Assembly: GCA_963922205.1 (NCBI GenBank)
Contig: CAWUHX010000064.1
Coordinates: forward strand, 434,001-498,000
Source of the DNA: Romanomermis culicivorax
Lineage: Eukaryota; Nematoda; Enoplea; Mermithida; Mermithidae
Length of the DNA stretch: 64,000 bases
Direction: 5' to 3'
Shown here: piece after piece, positions 22,088 to 34,700 of the stretch
How positions within the stretch are numbered: position 1 is the first letter of the stretch
Layout: the number at the start of each line of letters is the position of its first letter
The notes under the pieces: generated by a model
Seen by the model: the letters and a program-made list of their open reading frames with translations, nothing else
What the model was told of the DNA's origin: nothing
Database searches by the model: none
Position numbers and translations under genes: made by a program

Positions 22088-23720
22088 ATGGATCCTGAAC
22101 ACAGTGAAGGGACTAAGACTAGATTGGGCCAGAAAGCCTCCAAGACAAATCAAAAACCCAAACCAATTTTGTCCTCTTCTAATCTTAAATCACTAGTTTC
22201 TGAAAAAATTTCTTCCTTGTTAAAGAAAGATGCTATACGTAAAATTGATGAAAATTATAGAGACGATTTGTGGTTTTCAAGATTGTTTCTGGTGCCCAAG
22301 AAAAATGGCCAAATACGGCCAGTTATCAATCTTCGACCATTAAATTCCTTCATAAACTATGAGCATTCTAAAATGGAAGGAATCTTCATGCTAAAGGATA
22401 TCCTCAATCGTAACGACTTTATGGCAAAAACTGATCTGATAGATGCTTATTTTTCAGTCCCTGTCCACCAAGTTGACAGAAAATTTTTGTGTTTCCAATC
22501 CGATAACATTTCTTATCAATTCACATGCATGCCTTTTGGCCTTTGTTCAGCTCCTTGAGTGTTTACTAAATTACTAAAACCTGCCTTGGCTTTTCTACGC
22601 CAGCAAGGCTTGTGCCTAATTCTGTATTTGGACGATATCTTAGTCATGAATGCCTCAATAGAAAAGGTGAAAGATGATCTGAACCTCATAAAAAATTTAT
22701 TAACCAATCTCGGTTTTATTATGAATATGGAAAAATCTGTTCTGAAACCTTTGAGGAGTATCATTTTTCTCGGCTGGAAATTGACTCTCAAAATCTCCTT
22801 TTGAAAATTCTGACAGAAAAAGTCGAAGAAATTCTAGATATCTGCTTTCGTTTGCATAAACAAAAATATGTTAAATTGTTGGACCTAGCCTGTATCCTTG
22901 GAAAATTCGTGTCAGTATCACAAGCCTTGTTGCATGCTAACCTTTTTACTCGTGCTTTGCAAGGCTGCCTCATCAAGGGTCTACACAAACATAAAAACTA
23001 CTATAGCTCAATTTCACTATTGTTGGAAGCCAGAAAGGAACTTGATACCTGGCTTAAACAATTGAGATTTTGGAACGGTGGACACATTTTACCACCCAAG
23101 ACCACGGTCGACACACTTTACCACCCAAGACCACCCAAAAAATTTTTTCAGATGCATCAAATGACGGCTGGGGTGCCCTCTGTGATGGAAAACGCATGGG
23201 GGGCTGTTGGATGAAAGATGAAAAAAATTTTCATATTAACTGCAAAGAACTTCTGGCCTTCTCCGCTCTAAAATTTTTTTCGCATAACCTCAAAAATACT
23301 TCCGTCTCTCTCATGATAGACAACTCTACAGCCATCACCTACATCAATAAATTGGGTGGTACAAAAAATAAGTTCTTATGTGATCTGGCGATTAAGATTT
23401 GGTCTTGGTGTCTAGATCGCTAAATTTTTATCCGAGCCACTCATGTACCTGGAAAGAAAAATTTAGAAGCAGATTGGTTTTCACATCACTTTTTAGACAC
23501 CAGTGATTGGAAATTAATACCAACCGTTTTTTCTATGATTCAAAAGAAATTCAGTATTTTTAATATTGATTTGTTTGCCAATCATCACAACACTCAGCTT
23601 TCAACCTTTGTGTCTTGGAAACCTGATCCAGATGCCTTTGTTGTGGATGCATTCAGCATGAGCTGGCATGCATGAAACTCTTATGCTTTTCCACCTTTCT
23701 GCCTCATTGGTCGCACTTTG
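22088..23720 (+). pseudogene. DIRS reverse transcriptase and RNase H
   Basis: RT motifs: LVPKKNGQIRPVINLRPLN, KTDLIDAYFSVPVH, MPFGLCSAP, the catalytic YLDDILV, and FLGWKL. RNase H follows from 23140 (SDASNDGWGA in the 23070-23423 frame, then NCKELLAFSALKFF and DNSTAITYIN). A DIRS-typical tail follows with HVPGKKNLEADWFS, DLFANHHN and SYAFPPFCL. In-frame TGA sits at 22556-22558 after CSAP. Further breaks are near 22803, 23073-23130 (a local duplication of ACCACCCAAGACCAC) and TGA near 23674. Known role: copying the element RNA. Confidence 0.85.
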
Positions 23721-23782
23721 CACAAAGTAAAACTTCAAGCAGTTCATTTGGTTATTATTGTTCCAGTTAGGCCGACGCAACC

Positions 23783-24920
23783 ATGGTGGCCCCTTCTATT
23801 GTCCTTGGCAGTAAGCCGACCTCTCCTCCTACCCCATTGGAACGATATAATAGAGAACAACATGAAACAATTACACCCATTGGTGTTGAACAAATCTCTG
23901 ACTCTGTCAGCATGGAAAATCTCAGGAAATTCTGGGCAGGCCGAGGAATTTCTACAGAAGCAACCTCAATCATGCTTCAATCTTGGTCCATTGGAACCCA
24001 AAAGCATTACAACTCCGCCATTAAAAAATGGTGTAGCTGGTGTACTGAACACCAGATTAATCCTTTACGAATATCTGTGTCTCAATTAATTGATTACCTA
24101 ATGACCTTGTACAAAAACAACATCAAATTTCGCACCATTTCTGCTTCAAAATCAGCAACTGTAATCTTCCTCCTCGAATTAGGACTGGACCTTTCCCGGA
24201 ATGGACAAATTTCACATTTTATGAAAGGACTTTTCCATGTGATCCCTCCTCAACCTAAATATTCAAAAACTTGGGATGTAGCCTTAGTCCTTGATTTCCT
24301 CAGAAAGGTTGAACTTGATGGACAAGCAAAAACCACTCGTAAAATGTTGACACTCAAGACTGTAAGGCTTTTAGCATTAAGCTGCCCCAAAAGAGCTTAT
24401 GAATTACAAAAATTAGACATTAATTATATCCAATTTCACGAAAACTTTGTCTCTGTCACCATTAATGGCATGACCAAAACTCGAGGCTCTGGTCCGCCAA
24501 TCAGTTTTTGGATTGATAAATTCTCTGACACAGCCATCTGTCCGTATTACTTTCTTCAAAAATATATTCTTCTCACAGTAAATGACAGAAGCAAGGATAA
24601 CAAATGCTTTCTTTCCTTTGCGCGTCCGTACAAAAGTGTTTCTACGACCACAATCTCCCACTATCAAAACTGTTCTCTCCATGTCTGGGATTGACACTAA
24701 AACCTACAGGGCACACTCTACTCGTTCAGCTTCAGCCTCCAAAGCAATCGTGTCTGGATGGCCCTTGAATTTTCTCTTAAATCATGTGAATTGGAGTCAA
24801 AAATCACTTTCTTTGAAACGTTTTCATCAGAGAGAAATAGAAAATCTTAACTTTACAGAATTAGTTTTTGATAAAAACGTAAGCTTTAAACAGGTGCATT
24901 TAGTCAAGTCGAGGCATTAA
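23783..24920 (+). pseudogene. DIRS tyrosine recombinase, frameshifted
   Basis: The N-terminal core-binding part runs from about 23890 (SWSIGTQKHYNSAIKKW). The catalytic arginine is in SCPKRAYELQKLD. After a frame change near 24650 the H-x-x-R motif is in AHSTRSASASKA. The expected nucleophile tyrosine lies in the block LKRFHQRE, where the position usually tyrosine in this family (F-Y-x-R) reads histidine. So the copy lacks both a continuous frame and, as read, the nucleophile. The frame overlaps the RT/RH tail as in other DIRS elements. Confidence 0.8.
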
Positions 24921-25000
24921 AGAAGAATATAAGATTTGGCTAGGCCTTCTTCAAGGCCGAAGTGAAATCATTATTCTTCTTTAATGCCGAGACTTAACTA
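24896..25000. repeat. DIRS internal complementary region
   Basis: Positions 24896-24926 are complementary to the left terminus and 24927-25000 to the right terminus. They meet at AAAGAAG/AATATAAG, which therefore marks the element ends. This region allows circularisation of the DIRS intermediate in the accepted model. Confidence 0.85.
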
Positions 25001-25318
25001 GGCTCACCTCGCCCACCCACACCAAATTCTTTTTCAAGAACTCGAGGCAATAATCGTCACCCGGGTCGCGGTTTCCCTTACAATCACCGATCGTTTCAAC
25101 ATCGTTAAGCGAAAATGCCCGTTTAATTTTTTAATCGGATTTTTATCAGTACTTGTGTAACATGTTTCATTTTCTCTTACAAGTGCGTTTTCCTCTTTTT
25201 CATTACTTACACATTGTAGCTTTTATGACTTTGTTTCTTTCCTTTTGTGTTGATCATCATTTTTTACTTTCATACTGTACCCTATTATCATACGCTAAAG
25301 TAACATCATTCTCTACTC

Positions 25319-25482
25319 ATGAACAATGATAAAGAGGCGTTTTTTCTAGCTATCAGCTACGGTAGTGGATGAAGCTTAGTATCGAGCTAATGGGATGAAC
25401 GTGCATTTAGTTAAGTCTCGGCATTAAAGAAGAATAATGATTTCACTTCGGCCTTGAAGAAGGCCTAGCAAAATCTTATATT
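25319..25482 (-). repeat. DIRS right inverted terminal repeat and extension
   Basis: 25319-25432 is the complement of the left repeat. 25433-25482 is the right-end extension found again in the internal complementary region. The extension contains the hairpin GGCCTTGAAGAAGGCC. Confidence 0.85.
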
Positions 25483-25795
25483 TCATCGGCCATCGTAGCC
25501 ACGCCTCCTTGGTTTTTCGACACGATCTTTCTTGATTGTACTTGCCGATCTCTTCGAAAATTTGCACACTCTTTACAAAAATGCCAAAACGCTCTACAAC
25601 ATGTGCAACCAAATTTTTTCTGCCAAGTTGCACAGTGCAACTTGAGGCCCGACTGCTCTTTTGATTAGATGATTGGGTCTTCTGTCCGGTGATGCATTTT
25701 TATGCATTCTAAAATGGAAATAAGTGAAAATTTTCTAGAGCTTCATGCCGGGTTTCAATTCGTTTATGATTTTTTTATATTATTCTAGTGCCGGG

Positions 25796-26687
25796 TGTAA
25801 CAACCAGATTTGTGTGAGGTACTTTACTTCTAACCAATCGGTCGATATGGCGGGGAAAAAGGGCACGGGCGGTACAATACGGGGCGATAATATACGGCTT
25901 TACAATACTCGACGGCTGCTTTAGACGTCGATACGACAACGATAACGATAAACGCGGCGAGTACACACGGCTTAATTGCTTCTGAATAAAAATGAGACTC
26001 GCTCTCAAAACAATGCTTGCAAATACGGGCGCGGGGTCGAAAAATTGAACGATACAAGAATAATAAAATCACGCTTTGCTTCTTCTTTTATACGACATTT
26101 TTGGCCACTCCCTGGGCGTCGCGGGAGGTCGAGCTTCTTTCCATCTTCTTCCGCCAATCGTCGTTTCCTGCTACGCTTTTTATGCTTACTGAGTCACGCC
26201 TTTCTAATGCTTTTCTGGTACTGTATGCTTTCTGTGCTTTGCTTGCTTTCTACGGTGGGTTTGGCCACACCCCTGTGCTTCTGTGCATGCTTCCTGTATC
26301 GGTTTCTCTGTATACACATGTTTTGTGGGGCCGCCGCTACCGTTACACTTGAGACTACTGTACGGCGGGGCTTCTACATATTTTACTGTGTGCAGGTGTT
26401 GTTTACGATTTTTACGGGGGATTACGGTAGCTGTGGAATGTGTAGTTTAGTGTAGGTTCTAGAGGAACAGCTGCTGTTTGTGCAAATTAATTGGGGCATC
26501 TTAATTGGGCTACCGGGGTGTGAACGGATCAAAATAAAGTACTTCACGTAATTTTGTAGGAATGTTTGGGTGTGAATCCCAGACATCCTTGAGACGATAA
26601 AATGTGAAAATAAAATAATATCTAATAAATGTCTATTACATACAGTATGCTACATATTTACAGTACTGCTTTAGCAGGTACGTTACA
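25796..26687 (+). repeat. Solo LTR, 892 bp, with 4-bp target duplication
   Basis: It starts TGTAACAACC and ends GGTACGTTACA, flanked by CGGG on both sides (25792-25795 and 26688-26691). Same family as the solo LTR at 19302-20110. The terminal block with AATAAAGTACTTCACGTA is nearly identical between the two, while the central GC-rich part differs. Confidence 0.82.
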
Positions 26688-26691
26688 CGGG

Positions 26692-27643
26692 TTATAAAAG
26701 GTCATCCTGAATAGTGCTAATAGGTTCTCATTATCAACATATTATGGAAGTGTTTGATCCTGTATTGTTTGTTGACGATTTTAATGAAAACTAACATTTT
26801 CCTCGGTCATTTTCCCAAAAATTTTTTGGCCATCTTCATAAAAATTTCGACTTTCATGTTTTCGAGACATTTTGAGTTTCGAAATTTTTGCCAATCGAAA
26901 GATCCAAATTCTTAGTCGCTTGCCTAGTTTTTTAATTTTTGTTTCTCCGACTGAAAATTCATTAAATTCACTATTCGTTAATGTTACAAGCTACAAGTAT
27001 TCGTTAGTGCTACAAGTCAATTCGAGGAAAAGAGCTCTGCAGGTTATCATTTGTATTTTCCCAAGATTTTTTGCAAGATCTACTAAAGACAAAGAACGTC
27101 AGATAACACATGGAAAAAGATCGGAAAAAAATAGTTCACAATTCAACCATTTCTCCCATGAATATTTTCTTCAGAGTCGAAAGCCTTCAAAATTTAGCAA
27201 ATCGTGTTTTTATTTTGCATCATGGAAATCATACGCATATGATTGAATTTTTCGAAACACATAACGGATCGATCTCTTTGACCATTTGAACATCTTTGAA
27301 TGTGGAACTAAGTGGGTTCAGCCCATTGTGATGATTTCGAACCAATAAACTTCAAAATGAGACGGAGTAATCGGATGACCCGAGGGAGTGGTCAATAGGA
27401 TGACCCTGGTTACCAACCTTGAGTGAACATTAGATAACATTCAGAACGTTAGTTATAGGATAATTCTCGGCCAAAAAAATGGTTTGCCGAGTTGATTGAC
27501 CACTGGTCACTCAGATTGTCTGGCCACTCGGATAACCCACAGTCTGATTTTATTCAAAATTACGTTGTGTATTTTTAGTACTATTCATAAGAAAAAACGT
27601 CTTTTGATTTTAGTGACCACAGACGACTCATCAGGTGTGGTCA
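26692..27643. other. Non-coding; ends in a degenerate GGTCACTC repeat field
   Basis: No convincing gene. From about 27300 the motif TTGACCACTGGTCACTC recurs. The same motifs resume at 35655-35860 on the other side of the young Gypsy element, so that element inserted into this repeat field. Confidence 0.5.
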
Positions 27644-27647
27644 CTTC

Positions 27648-28227
27648 TGTCATGCGTGAAAAATTAGATAGTGTAGACGACGGAATGCAGATGAGAAATT
27701 AGCTGTGTAGCTCGACGATTTATCGCGTGTTTAGAGAGACGTACGGAACGTGGAAGAGCGTGCGGAACGCTGTAGACGAAACACTCGGAGTGTTTTACGG
27801 AATTAACGCAACGATAGTCGAACGCAGGAGATTGACAGGCTCGTAGAGAGCGCTGTGTCAATTTATCCAGGGATCTTCGCTCAGGTCGCCAAAGGTTTTC
27901 AGATGCCGAAACTCGCGCCGTATATTCTTAACCGCTTAGGAGTTTCACTCGCTCACTCAAACTATTTTCCAAATAGTTTGACTCAATCTAGAACACACGC
28001 TTGGTTTTCGATTTACTAGCGATGCTCAGAGCCAATCACAAACCCGACTGCTCACTAAGACAAACAAAACAAGAACTGACTTTACCACAATCTTGCTGCG
28101 AGTGTAATCTTTGATGTTGTAAACCTTCGGACAACTTTGAACAACTTTGAGCTCCGAAACGATGCATTCTTACGAATCACTTTGAAAAGCTGACGAGCTT
28201 ACTGTAGTCGATTGGCACACCACAACA
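27648..28227 (-). repeat. 3' LTR of the young Gypsy element
   Basis: It begins TGTCATGCGT and ends CACCACAACA as written on the plus strand. It is the same length as the partner LTR at 35041-35620. Confidence 0.92.
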
Positions 28228-28240
28228 CTCCTCCCCCTTT
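28228..28240 (-). other. Polypurine tract of the young Gypsy element
   Basis: The minus strand reads AAAGGGGGAGGAG directly before the LTR. Confidence 0.75.
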
Positions 28241-28957
28241 CGATGTAAATCGCCTCAAGCGATTCGAATTTTCTCTCTTCGGGAACGAGCGGTTTTTTCT
28301 TTGGATGCAGAGGATCTTTCTTTCTTTGGCGGACCTTTTCATTCGACTTCGGCAGCGATCAGATACTTTGAAACAATGGTGGCACTTTTTCCTATATAGA
28401 ACAAAAAAAGAAAAAAAAAAATTTTTTTCTACAGAACGTATCGCCAAGGCTGGATTTCGAGCGGAAGGACCAGAGTCTTTATTTTGATGACCGGAGTCTT
28501 TAGCCGCGGAGGCGTCAGTGTTTTAGAACGGAATCTTTAGCCACGGAGGCGTCAGATCGGAAAGTTTGCAGCGGATGCAAGCTTTAAGTTTCGTAGAGAA
28601 ACGTATATAAAGCTTCTGGCGAAGTCTTTGAAACTCGAAATTCGAAAGGTATTGAGCAGATCAATACCAAACTGTAGAAGAAATCTCGGTGATATGGATG
28701 AGACGTAGAAAAATTTGAAATGTTTACGATGTCGTGGTTTCTTTGCCACCCAGTAGATTACGCGAAAGCATGTTTCGAAACGGAGTTTTTATCGCAGCTC
28801 GCAAATCGGCCATTCACTACCTTTAGTCTGTGAAAGACTGTTATAGGTTAGTTCAAAACGATCAAAATGGTGAAGACGAAACGGAAAACGGAATATATTA
28901 AAAACGAATCGATTTCGAAGTAGAAAATAAATATTTTACGAACAATACAAAATTCGG
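28241..28957 (-). other. Untranslated 3' part of the young Gypsy element
   Basis: About 700 bp between the end of integrase and the purine tract. There is no env-like frame; short frames on both strands show no motif. It contains a near-duplicate block around GGAGGCGTCAG (28510 and 28545). Confidence 0.55.
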
Positions 28958-28959
28958 TC

Positions 28960-31676
28960 TCAATGCAGTAGCGCGTGACTAGTCAGTTGTGGAGGACCAC
29001 TGACTTGCGCGTTAAAAATTTCGAATGCCATTCGAGGCAAAGACGGCTTTACGCGGGAAAGTGAGACTTTCTGAGATTGTCCGGGACAATCTAAACTATC
29101 GATCGTTATGACGTTTTTCGAAATTTCGGAATTTCCGACCACTACGAAGGGTCCGATATAGTCTTTGTCGATTTTAGTTGCTTTTTTATTGTTAAGCAAC
29201 AGTATGAGATTGTTTAGATCGTATTTCTGCTCTTTCGCTTTTTTATCGAAGTATCGTTTATGCGATTCGGACGCGTTTTTTAAGTTTTCGAAAACTTCGT
29301 TATATAGCGTTAGTTGCGCTTGCGTGAAGATGTACTGATACGCATCGTAGTTTAGCGGTAACGTTAGACTTTTCGCGCAGTCGAAATCTATAGCGATTCT
29401 AGGTTCATACCCTCGCAAAAGTCGAAATGGAGAAAAGTGAGTAGCTGTGTGAGGAACAGCGTTATAGGCGAATGTCGCGAAACGTAAATATCGTTCCCAA
29501 TTATCGGGATCTTCAGCGGTAAATATTTTGAGTTGCGAAATCAACGTTTGATTGAATCTTTCTACCATTCCATTACATTGAGGGTGATACGCAGTGGTAT
29601 TGATTTTCTGGACTTTTAGTAGTTTCGCGATGTCCTTCATCAAGTTTGAAGTGAATCCTGAACCCTGATCTGATAGAAGATGTTTCGGGCTGCCATGAAC
29701 CAAAACTACATTGTTTACGAAACTTTGGACTATAGTGGCTGCTTTTTGATCCGGAATCAAATGAGCGCTAACCCATTAAGTGAAGTAGTCTTGAAATACG
29801 ATGACGTATGATCTTTTCTCACCCAAAGGGGATATGTTTACTATGTCGGTTGCGACGATTTCAAATGGATATTTTGGTTGTATCGGCATCAACGGAGGAG
29901 GTTTCGGCAACTGAGAAGTTGTTTGTTGACATGTTTTACACGTTTTGATCCACTTTATTATCGATGATTCCATTTTCGGCCACCAGAAATGCTGACGAAT
30001 CATCGCTGTAGTGCGTCTGTGACCTTGATGGCTCAAAATCTTGGCGCCGTGAAATTGATACAAAACACTTTCAATCAGAGTAGTTGGAACTACTATCGCG
30101 GAAGCTGTGTTAGCTTGTTTCGATGTTCGGTACACTATTTTGTTTTCGGTATGGAAGGCAGATGAAATCGTAGAGATTTGCTTTTGTTCTAGGACTTTTA
30201 TCAACTTCGCGATGTACGGGTCTTTTCTTTGAGCTTCTCGGATTTCTTCCGGCGATTCTATGGTTACTAGCCGTTTCTCAGGCTGTTGAAAATCTTCTTC
30301 GAACTTCGGCACTTTATTTCTTTCTTCTTTTTTCGTCATTGACCTTGTTATGGCCGCTGCGACAGTCTTTTTCTCTTCGCGAAACGTTGGTCTGAATATT
30401 TCATTCGTTACTTCTTCGCTTGTCTTTGACTTCACTTTAGCGCGAGGCTCATTTCGTGATAGAAAATCAGCACAAGCATTTTCTTTGCCTTTTACATATT
30501 CAACACGATAGTCATAGTCTTGAAGCTTTATTGCGAAGATCTGAAGACGCGAGTTTCGATGTTTTTCCTCTTTGATCCATTGCAAGGGTTTATGATCAGT
30601 TCTGACCGTTACTTTTTGTCCATAGACATAGTGTCTGTACCACCGAAAAGCTTCTACAATTGCGAGACATTCGCGCTCAGTCGTACTGTAGCGGGTTTCT
30701 ACGTCAGACAGAACTCTACTATTATACGCGATGACCCATTGATCAGTTTCGTTTTCTTGATACAAAATTGCACCGATAGCAGTTGTGCTAGCATCAGTTT
30801 GGATGATGAATTTCGATTTTTTGTCATTATAGACAGGATATCGCAAGAAAGGAGTCGAGGTTAGAGATGTTTTAATCTCGTTAAAAGCTGTATGATGTTC
30901 TTCGCTTATCTCATATTTCGCGTTTTTTCGTAGTAGTTGATAGAGCGGTCGCGAAAGAGTGGCAAGATTCGGTATGAATCGTCTACACCATTGGACAAGG
31001 CCCAAAAAACTTTGAAGATCTTTTACCGTTTTTGGCATTTCATAGTTTACGATCGCGGAGACCTTTTCGGGATCAGGCGAGATTCCATTTTCGCTTAGCA
31101 AGTGACCAAGAAATTTTACTTGTTTCGGTACGAAATCGCATTTATCTGGTCTTAGCGTTAGATTTGCGTCAAGAAGAGCATCAAAGATCAGTTGGATATG
31201 TGCTAGATGATCGTTATACGTTTGCGAAAAAACTATTATATCGTCGATATACACCAAACAGATTTTCCAGATATATGGATGCAGGATCCGTTCCATTAAT
31301 CTTTGAAATTCGGCGGGAGCATTTTTCAAGCCAAAAGGTAGAACTTTGAAGGTAGAACTTTGAAACGAAACAAGCCTTCTTGACTGACGAAAGTAGTTTT
31401 ATCGCGTGAAGCGATGTCTAAAGGGATTTGCCAATACCCTGCTTTCAAGTCTAGAGTTGAGAAAAATCTTGCGTTGCCTAGAGCATCTAGATAGTCATCG
31501 ATTCTCGGGATCGGAAACTTATCGCTAGGAGTAACTTCATTTATACCTCTATAATCGACTACGGGTCGCCAACTTCCATCTTTTTTCGTTACCAGAAACA
31601 TACGTGCAGCCCATGGTGATCGCGAAGGTTCGATGAGGCCTTTTTCTAGCATTTCTTGGATTTTCTGACGAACCAT
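28960..31676 (-). pseudogene. RT, RNase H and integrase of the young Gypsy element
   Basis: RT begins at 31676 after an in-frame TAG at 31704-31706: [18 protein letters not shown] and [14 protein letters not shown]. The frame then breaks at about 31340-31370 by a tandem duplication of 14 bp (CAAAGTTCTACCTT). The other frame (31329-29776) continues with NAPAEFQRLM, catalytic YIDDIIVFS, RNase H QTDASTTAIGA and TERECLAIVEAF, and the integrase zinc domain (CKTCQQ). In-frame TAA at 29776-29778 follows FQDYFT. The core then continues with [12 protein letters not shown] and [12 protein letters not shown], so D, D and E are present. These three lesions are all that prevent translation of a complete pol. 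Confidence 0.92.
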
Positions 31677-31703
31677 TGGTCTTTGTTCAATCGGCGCACG
31701 ATA

Positions 31704-34700
31704 CTAGTGTTTCGCGACTGGTTTTGCATCACCGGTGTCTATAGAGACCGTTAACTCATGAGTGAGAGTAGGTTGATCTCCAGGGAGACTGAAAACATCG
31801 CGATACTGCTTGAAGACTTCGATAGCGATTTTTCTATCTTCATCGTCGATATTCGACTTTTCGGTCATTTTTTCGAGAGCGAGTTGAAGTTTTTCTTGTT
31901 CCGACATAGTTGACTGATCTTTAATCAACGTTGCTGGCTCATAGTCTTCTTCATGATCGCTTAGCGAAGCGACGGTCATTTTCGATTCTTCGAGTTTGAA
32001 TTTAACCTCAGCGATGAGCTGGTTAGGTTCTAGATGAATACCGTTCGCACTATTATTGACGAATAATAGTGGACATTTGCCCTCAGTTATGTTGATTATC
32101 GCAAGTTCGATCGGATATTCGCAGTTTTCTTTTCCGAAGTTCACGGGTTGAACTATGACGCTTTTGAAGCTTTCGTTTGTGAAAGGGAAGACTTTCCCGT
32201 TTACCCAGGTTTGACAATTCGGTTCTACGTAGCATGACGAGATATTCAAAATCGGTAGCGATCTGTCGATTTTTACGATTTGCATTTGACTTTGTCCCGT
32301 GGAAGTATTTGAAAATACTTCATCGTAGGGCGCTTTTTCGATCGGTTTCAAAACTAGGTTTAGTTCTTGTTGAATGTCTCCGATTCTGATGAAGTTTTCG
32401 CGAAAGTTTATTACGGCTCGAACGCTCGGATGCACTAGGAAATTGGTTCCTAGGAGGCATTGCTCTCCTGTAGTAGGTAGTATCCAGCATCGTACTAGAT
32501 GCGTTCCGAAAGATGAACTGATTTTGAAGATTATTGGACCTCTGGCATCGACGATAGCACCGTCGGCTACTTTTATCTGCGCGGATGTTTCCAAAGTATC
32601 ATAGTCAATCCCCAAAGAGCGTTGAGCTAGACATGAGGAAATGACTGAACACTGAGCACCGGTATCGATCAACGCTTTCGTTTTGGTTTTTCCGATTTCG
32701 GCATCGATATGAAAAGCACGAGTAGGAGCGTACAAGCTCAGCAGTTTGATATCTTTTTGCGAACATTCTTCGATTCGACACACACTAGATCTCGCGATCC
32801 ATGGTTCAGTAGGTTTTTCGATTGTGAAATCTGTGATTCCGGGAGCGACAAAGAAGTTTGTAGCTTTAGAAGCTTCTGTCGGTTCAAGCATGTTAGCTGT
32901 ACTAGTCGTCGGTTTCATCGGAACGAAAGTTGTAGGTGAGTTGGACACCGTTTTGGTTTCTGATGGCAAAACTTGTTGCGAAGATTTCGGAGAAGTTAGC
33001 TGAGTCTGTATAGACTGTGAGTTATTCATCGGATAGTAGTAGTGCTTCTCGATTATCTTTTCTTGTCGGGATTCGGAATCGCAGAGAGAAATGTTTGCAA
33101 CATCTCTCTGGTAGTTTCGATTATCGCGATTGAAGAATCGGTTATTTCGGTCAAAATTTTGATTCTGATTGAGCGTGTAGTTACGCGTATTTTGTTGAAA
33201 ACGAGGACGCCAATTATGGTTATTTTGCCATTGATGATTCGGTTGCTGTTGCTGAGGCTGAGAAGCCTGTGGTTTCAATTGATAGCATTCAGAGCTGTCG
33301 TGTTTACATTGACCATGATAGGTGCAATATTTCACCGGTCGTTCACGTGACTGATTTCGTTGGAAATTTCGATTCTGAGAGAAATCCCGTATAGGAATGT
33401 TTTCTCTATTCCGAAAGTTCGGACTCGTCCCGCGATCGAATCGCGATCTTCGATTTTCGAAATTGTTAGCGTTTTGCGAATTTTCTCGGATTCCGAACTT
33501 TTCTAGGACTCGTTTTATGCTTTCTTCCAATTCTTTCGTCTTCGTTAGAGTCGAATTTTCTTGAAACCTCACGCTATTTCGCTGTCTAGAGTCGTCTCTG
33601 TTTCGGGATTGAGAGTTATCTCTGAATCGAGGTTTCGAATCATCTCTGAAGCGCGATTGAGCTGGTTGCTCTTCCGACCGATTTTCGAGTGTATTAACCA
33701 GTATAGGTTGTTCTACTCTGACAGTTGACTGTTTATTCGCTCTTTGGATTTTTTGAACTTTCGCGACGGCTATAGCTAAGTCAGTGATCGTTTCTAGAGT
33801 ACTCGCGTCAATCGAGACTCTGTAAATTTCCGGCATTTTCCAAAGAAAAGTTGTGATAACTTTTCTATGGCGATACTGAGCGCTTCTGTCATAGTACAGT
33901 AGATGTACGTAGGTACTGATTTGATTTAAGAAAGCTGACGGATCTTCGGTTTCAAAAGGAGCGATAGACTGGAGCTCGCATTGGAGCGTATCTTGGTCGC
34001 AATTCGGAGCATTCATACACATCAAAATCTGTTTCGCTTCATCGTAGGATCGGACATCTCGTATGGTGTTTAGAGCACCATCGCAAGTCAAGCGACGCAA
34101 CGTGTGAAGTTTCACATACTCAGACGCATCAAGACCGAACTCGTTTTCGAGCGCAATGAAGAATTTCAAAACTTGTTCATTTCGGGTCGAATTATCTAGT
34201 TTTTGCGGCGCTATCTTTTTACAGATAGTCTTAATTCTTGTTTCGTCATCGGCGAAAGATCTATGCACCTGAGAAGGTGGGATAGACGGAAAATTTATCT
34301 GAGAGTTTAGCGCGTTTAGCGCGTTAGAGCGGTCAAACGTTTGCGTCGGGATGATCAGATCATCATCGTCATCGATTATACCACGAAAACTAAGTTGACT
34401 TTTTCGATCGTTTGTGACGTTTTTCGGTTTTGTCGATTTCTGAGACTGAGCGTAAGAGCTCGTAGGTCTCGCGATATTTTGGATTTCGGGAATGTTCAGT
34501 TTCGATAGCTCTTCTTTCTGAGCTCTCATCGCTTTGATTTCGGTTTTAAACTCATCGAGAAGTTTTCGTTGTTGAGTCACGATAGTTACGATTTCGCTTA
34601 ACGCATTAGTAGCGTCGCCACAAAAATTTATCATTTCTGCATCGCATTTTTGCATTACGTCGATATACGCGTCATTATCGAAGATTTTTCGAGGATCGGT

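Larger units (their letters stand above)
20637..25482 (+). mobile_element. DIRS-type (tyrosine recombinase) retrotransposon, structurally complete
   Basis: Inverted terminal repeats lie at 20637-20750 and 25319-25432, with a right-end extension to 25482. An internal complementary region at 24896-25000 is complementary first to the left end and then to the right end, the arrangement unique to DIRS1-like elements. Inside are a gag-like frame, RT/RNase H and a tyrosine recombinase overlapping the end of the RT/RH region. No target duplication is seen, as expected for recombinase-mediated insertion. All frames carry stops or shifts, so it is inactive. Confidence 0.88.

Noticed and set aside
26872-27246. 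124-codon open frame
   Set aside because: Low-complexity Phe/Ser/Lys composition typical of AT-rich non-coding DNA; no conserved block.
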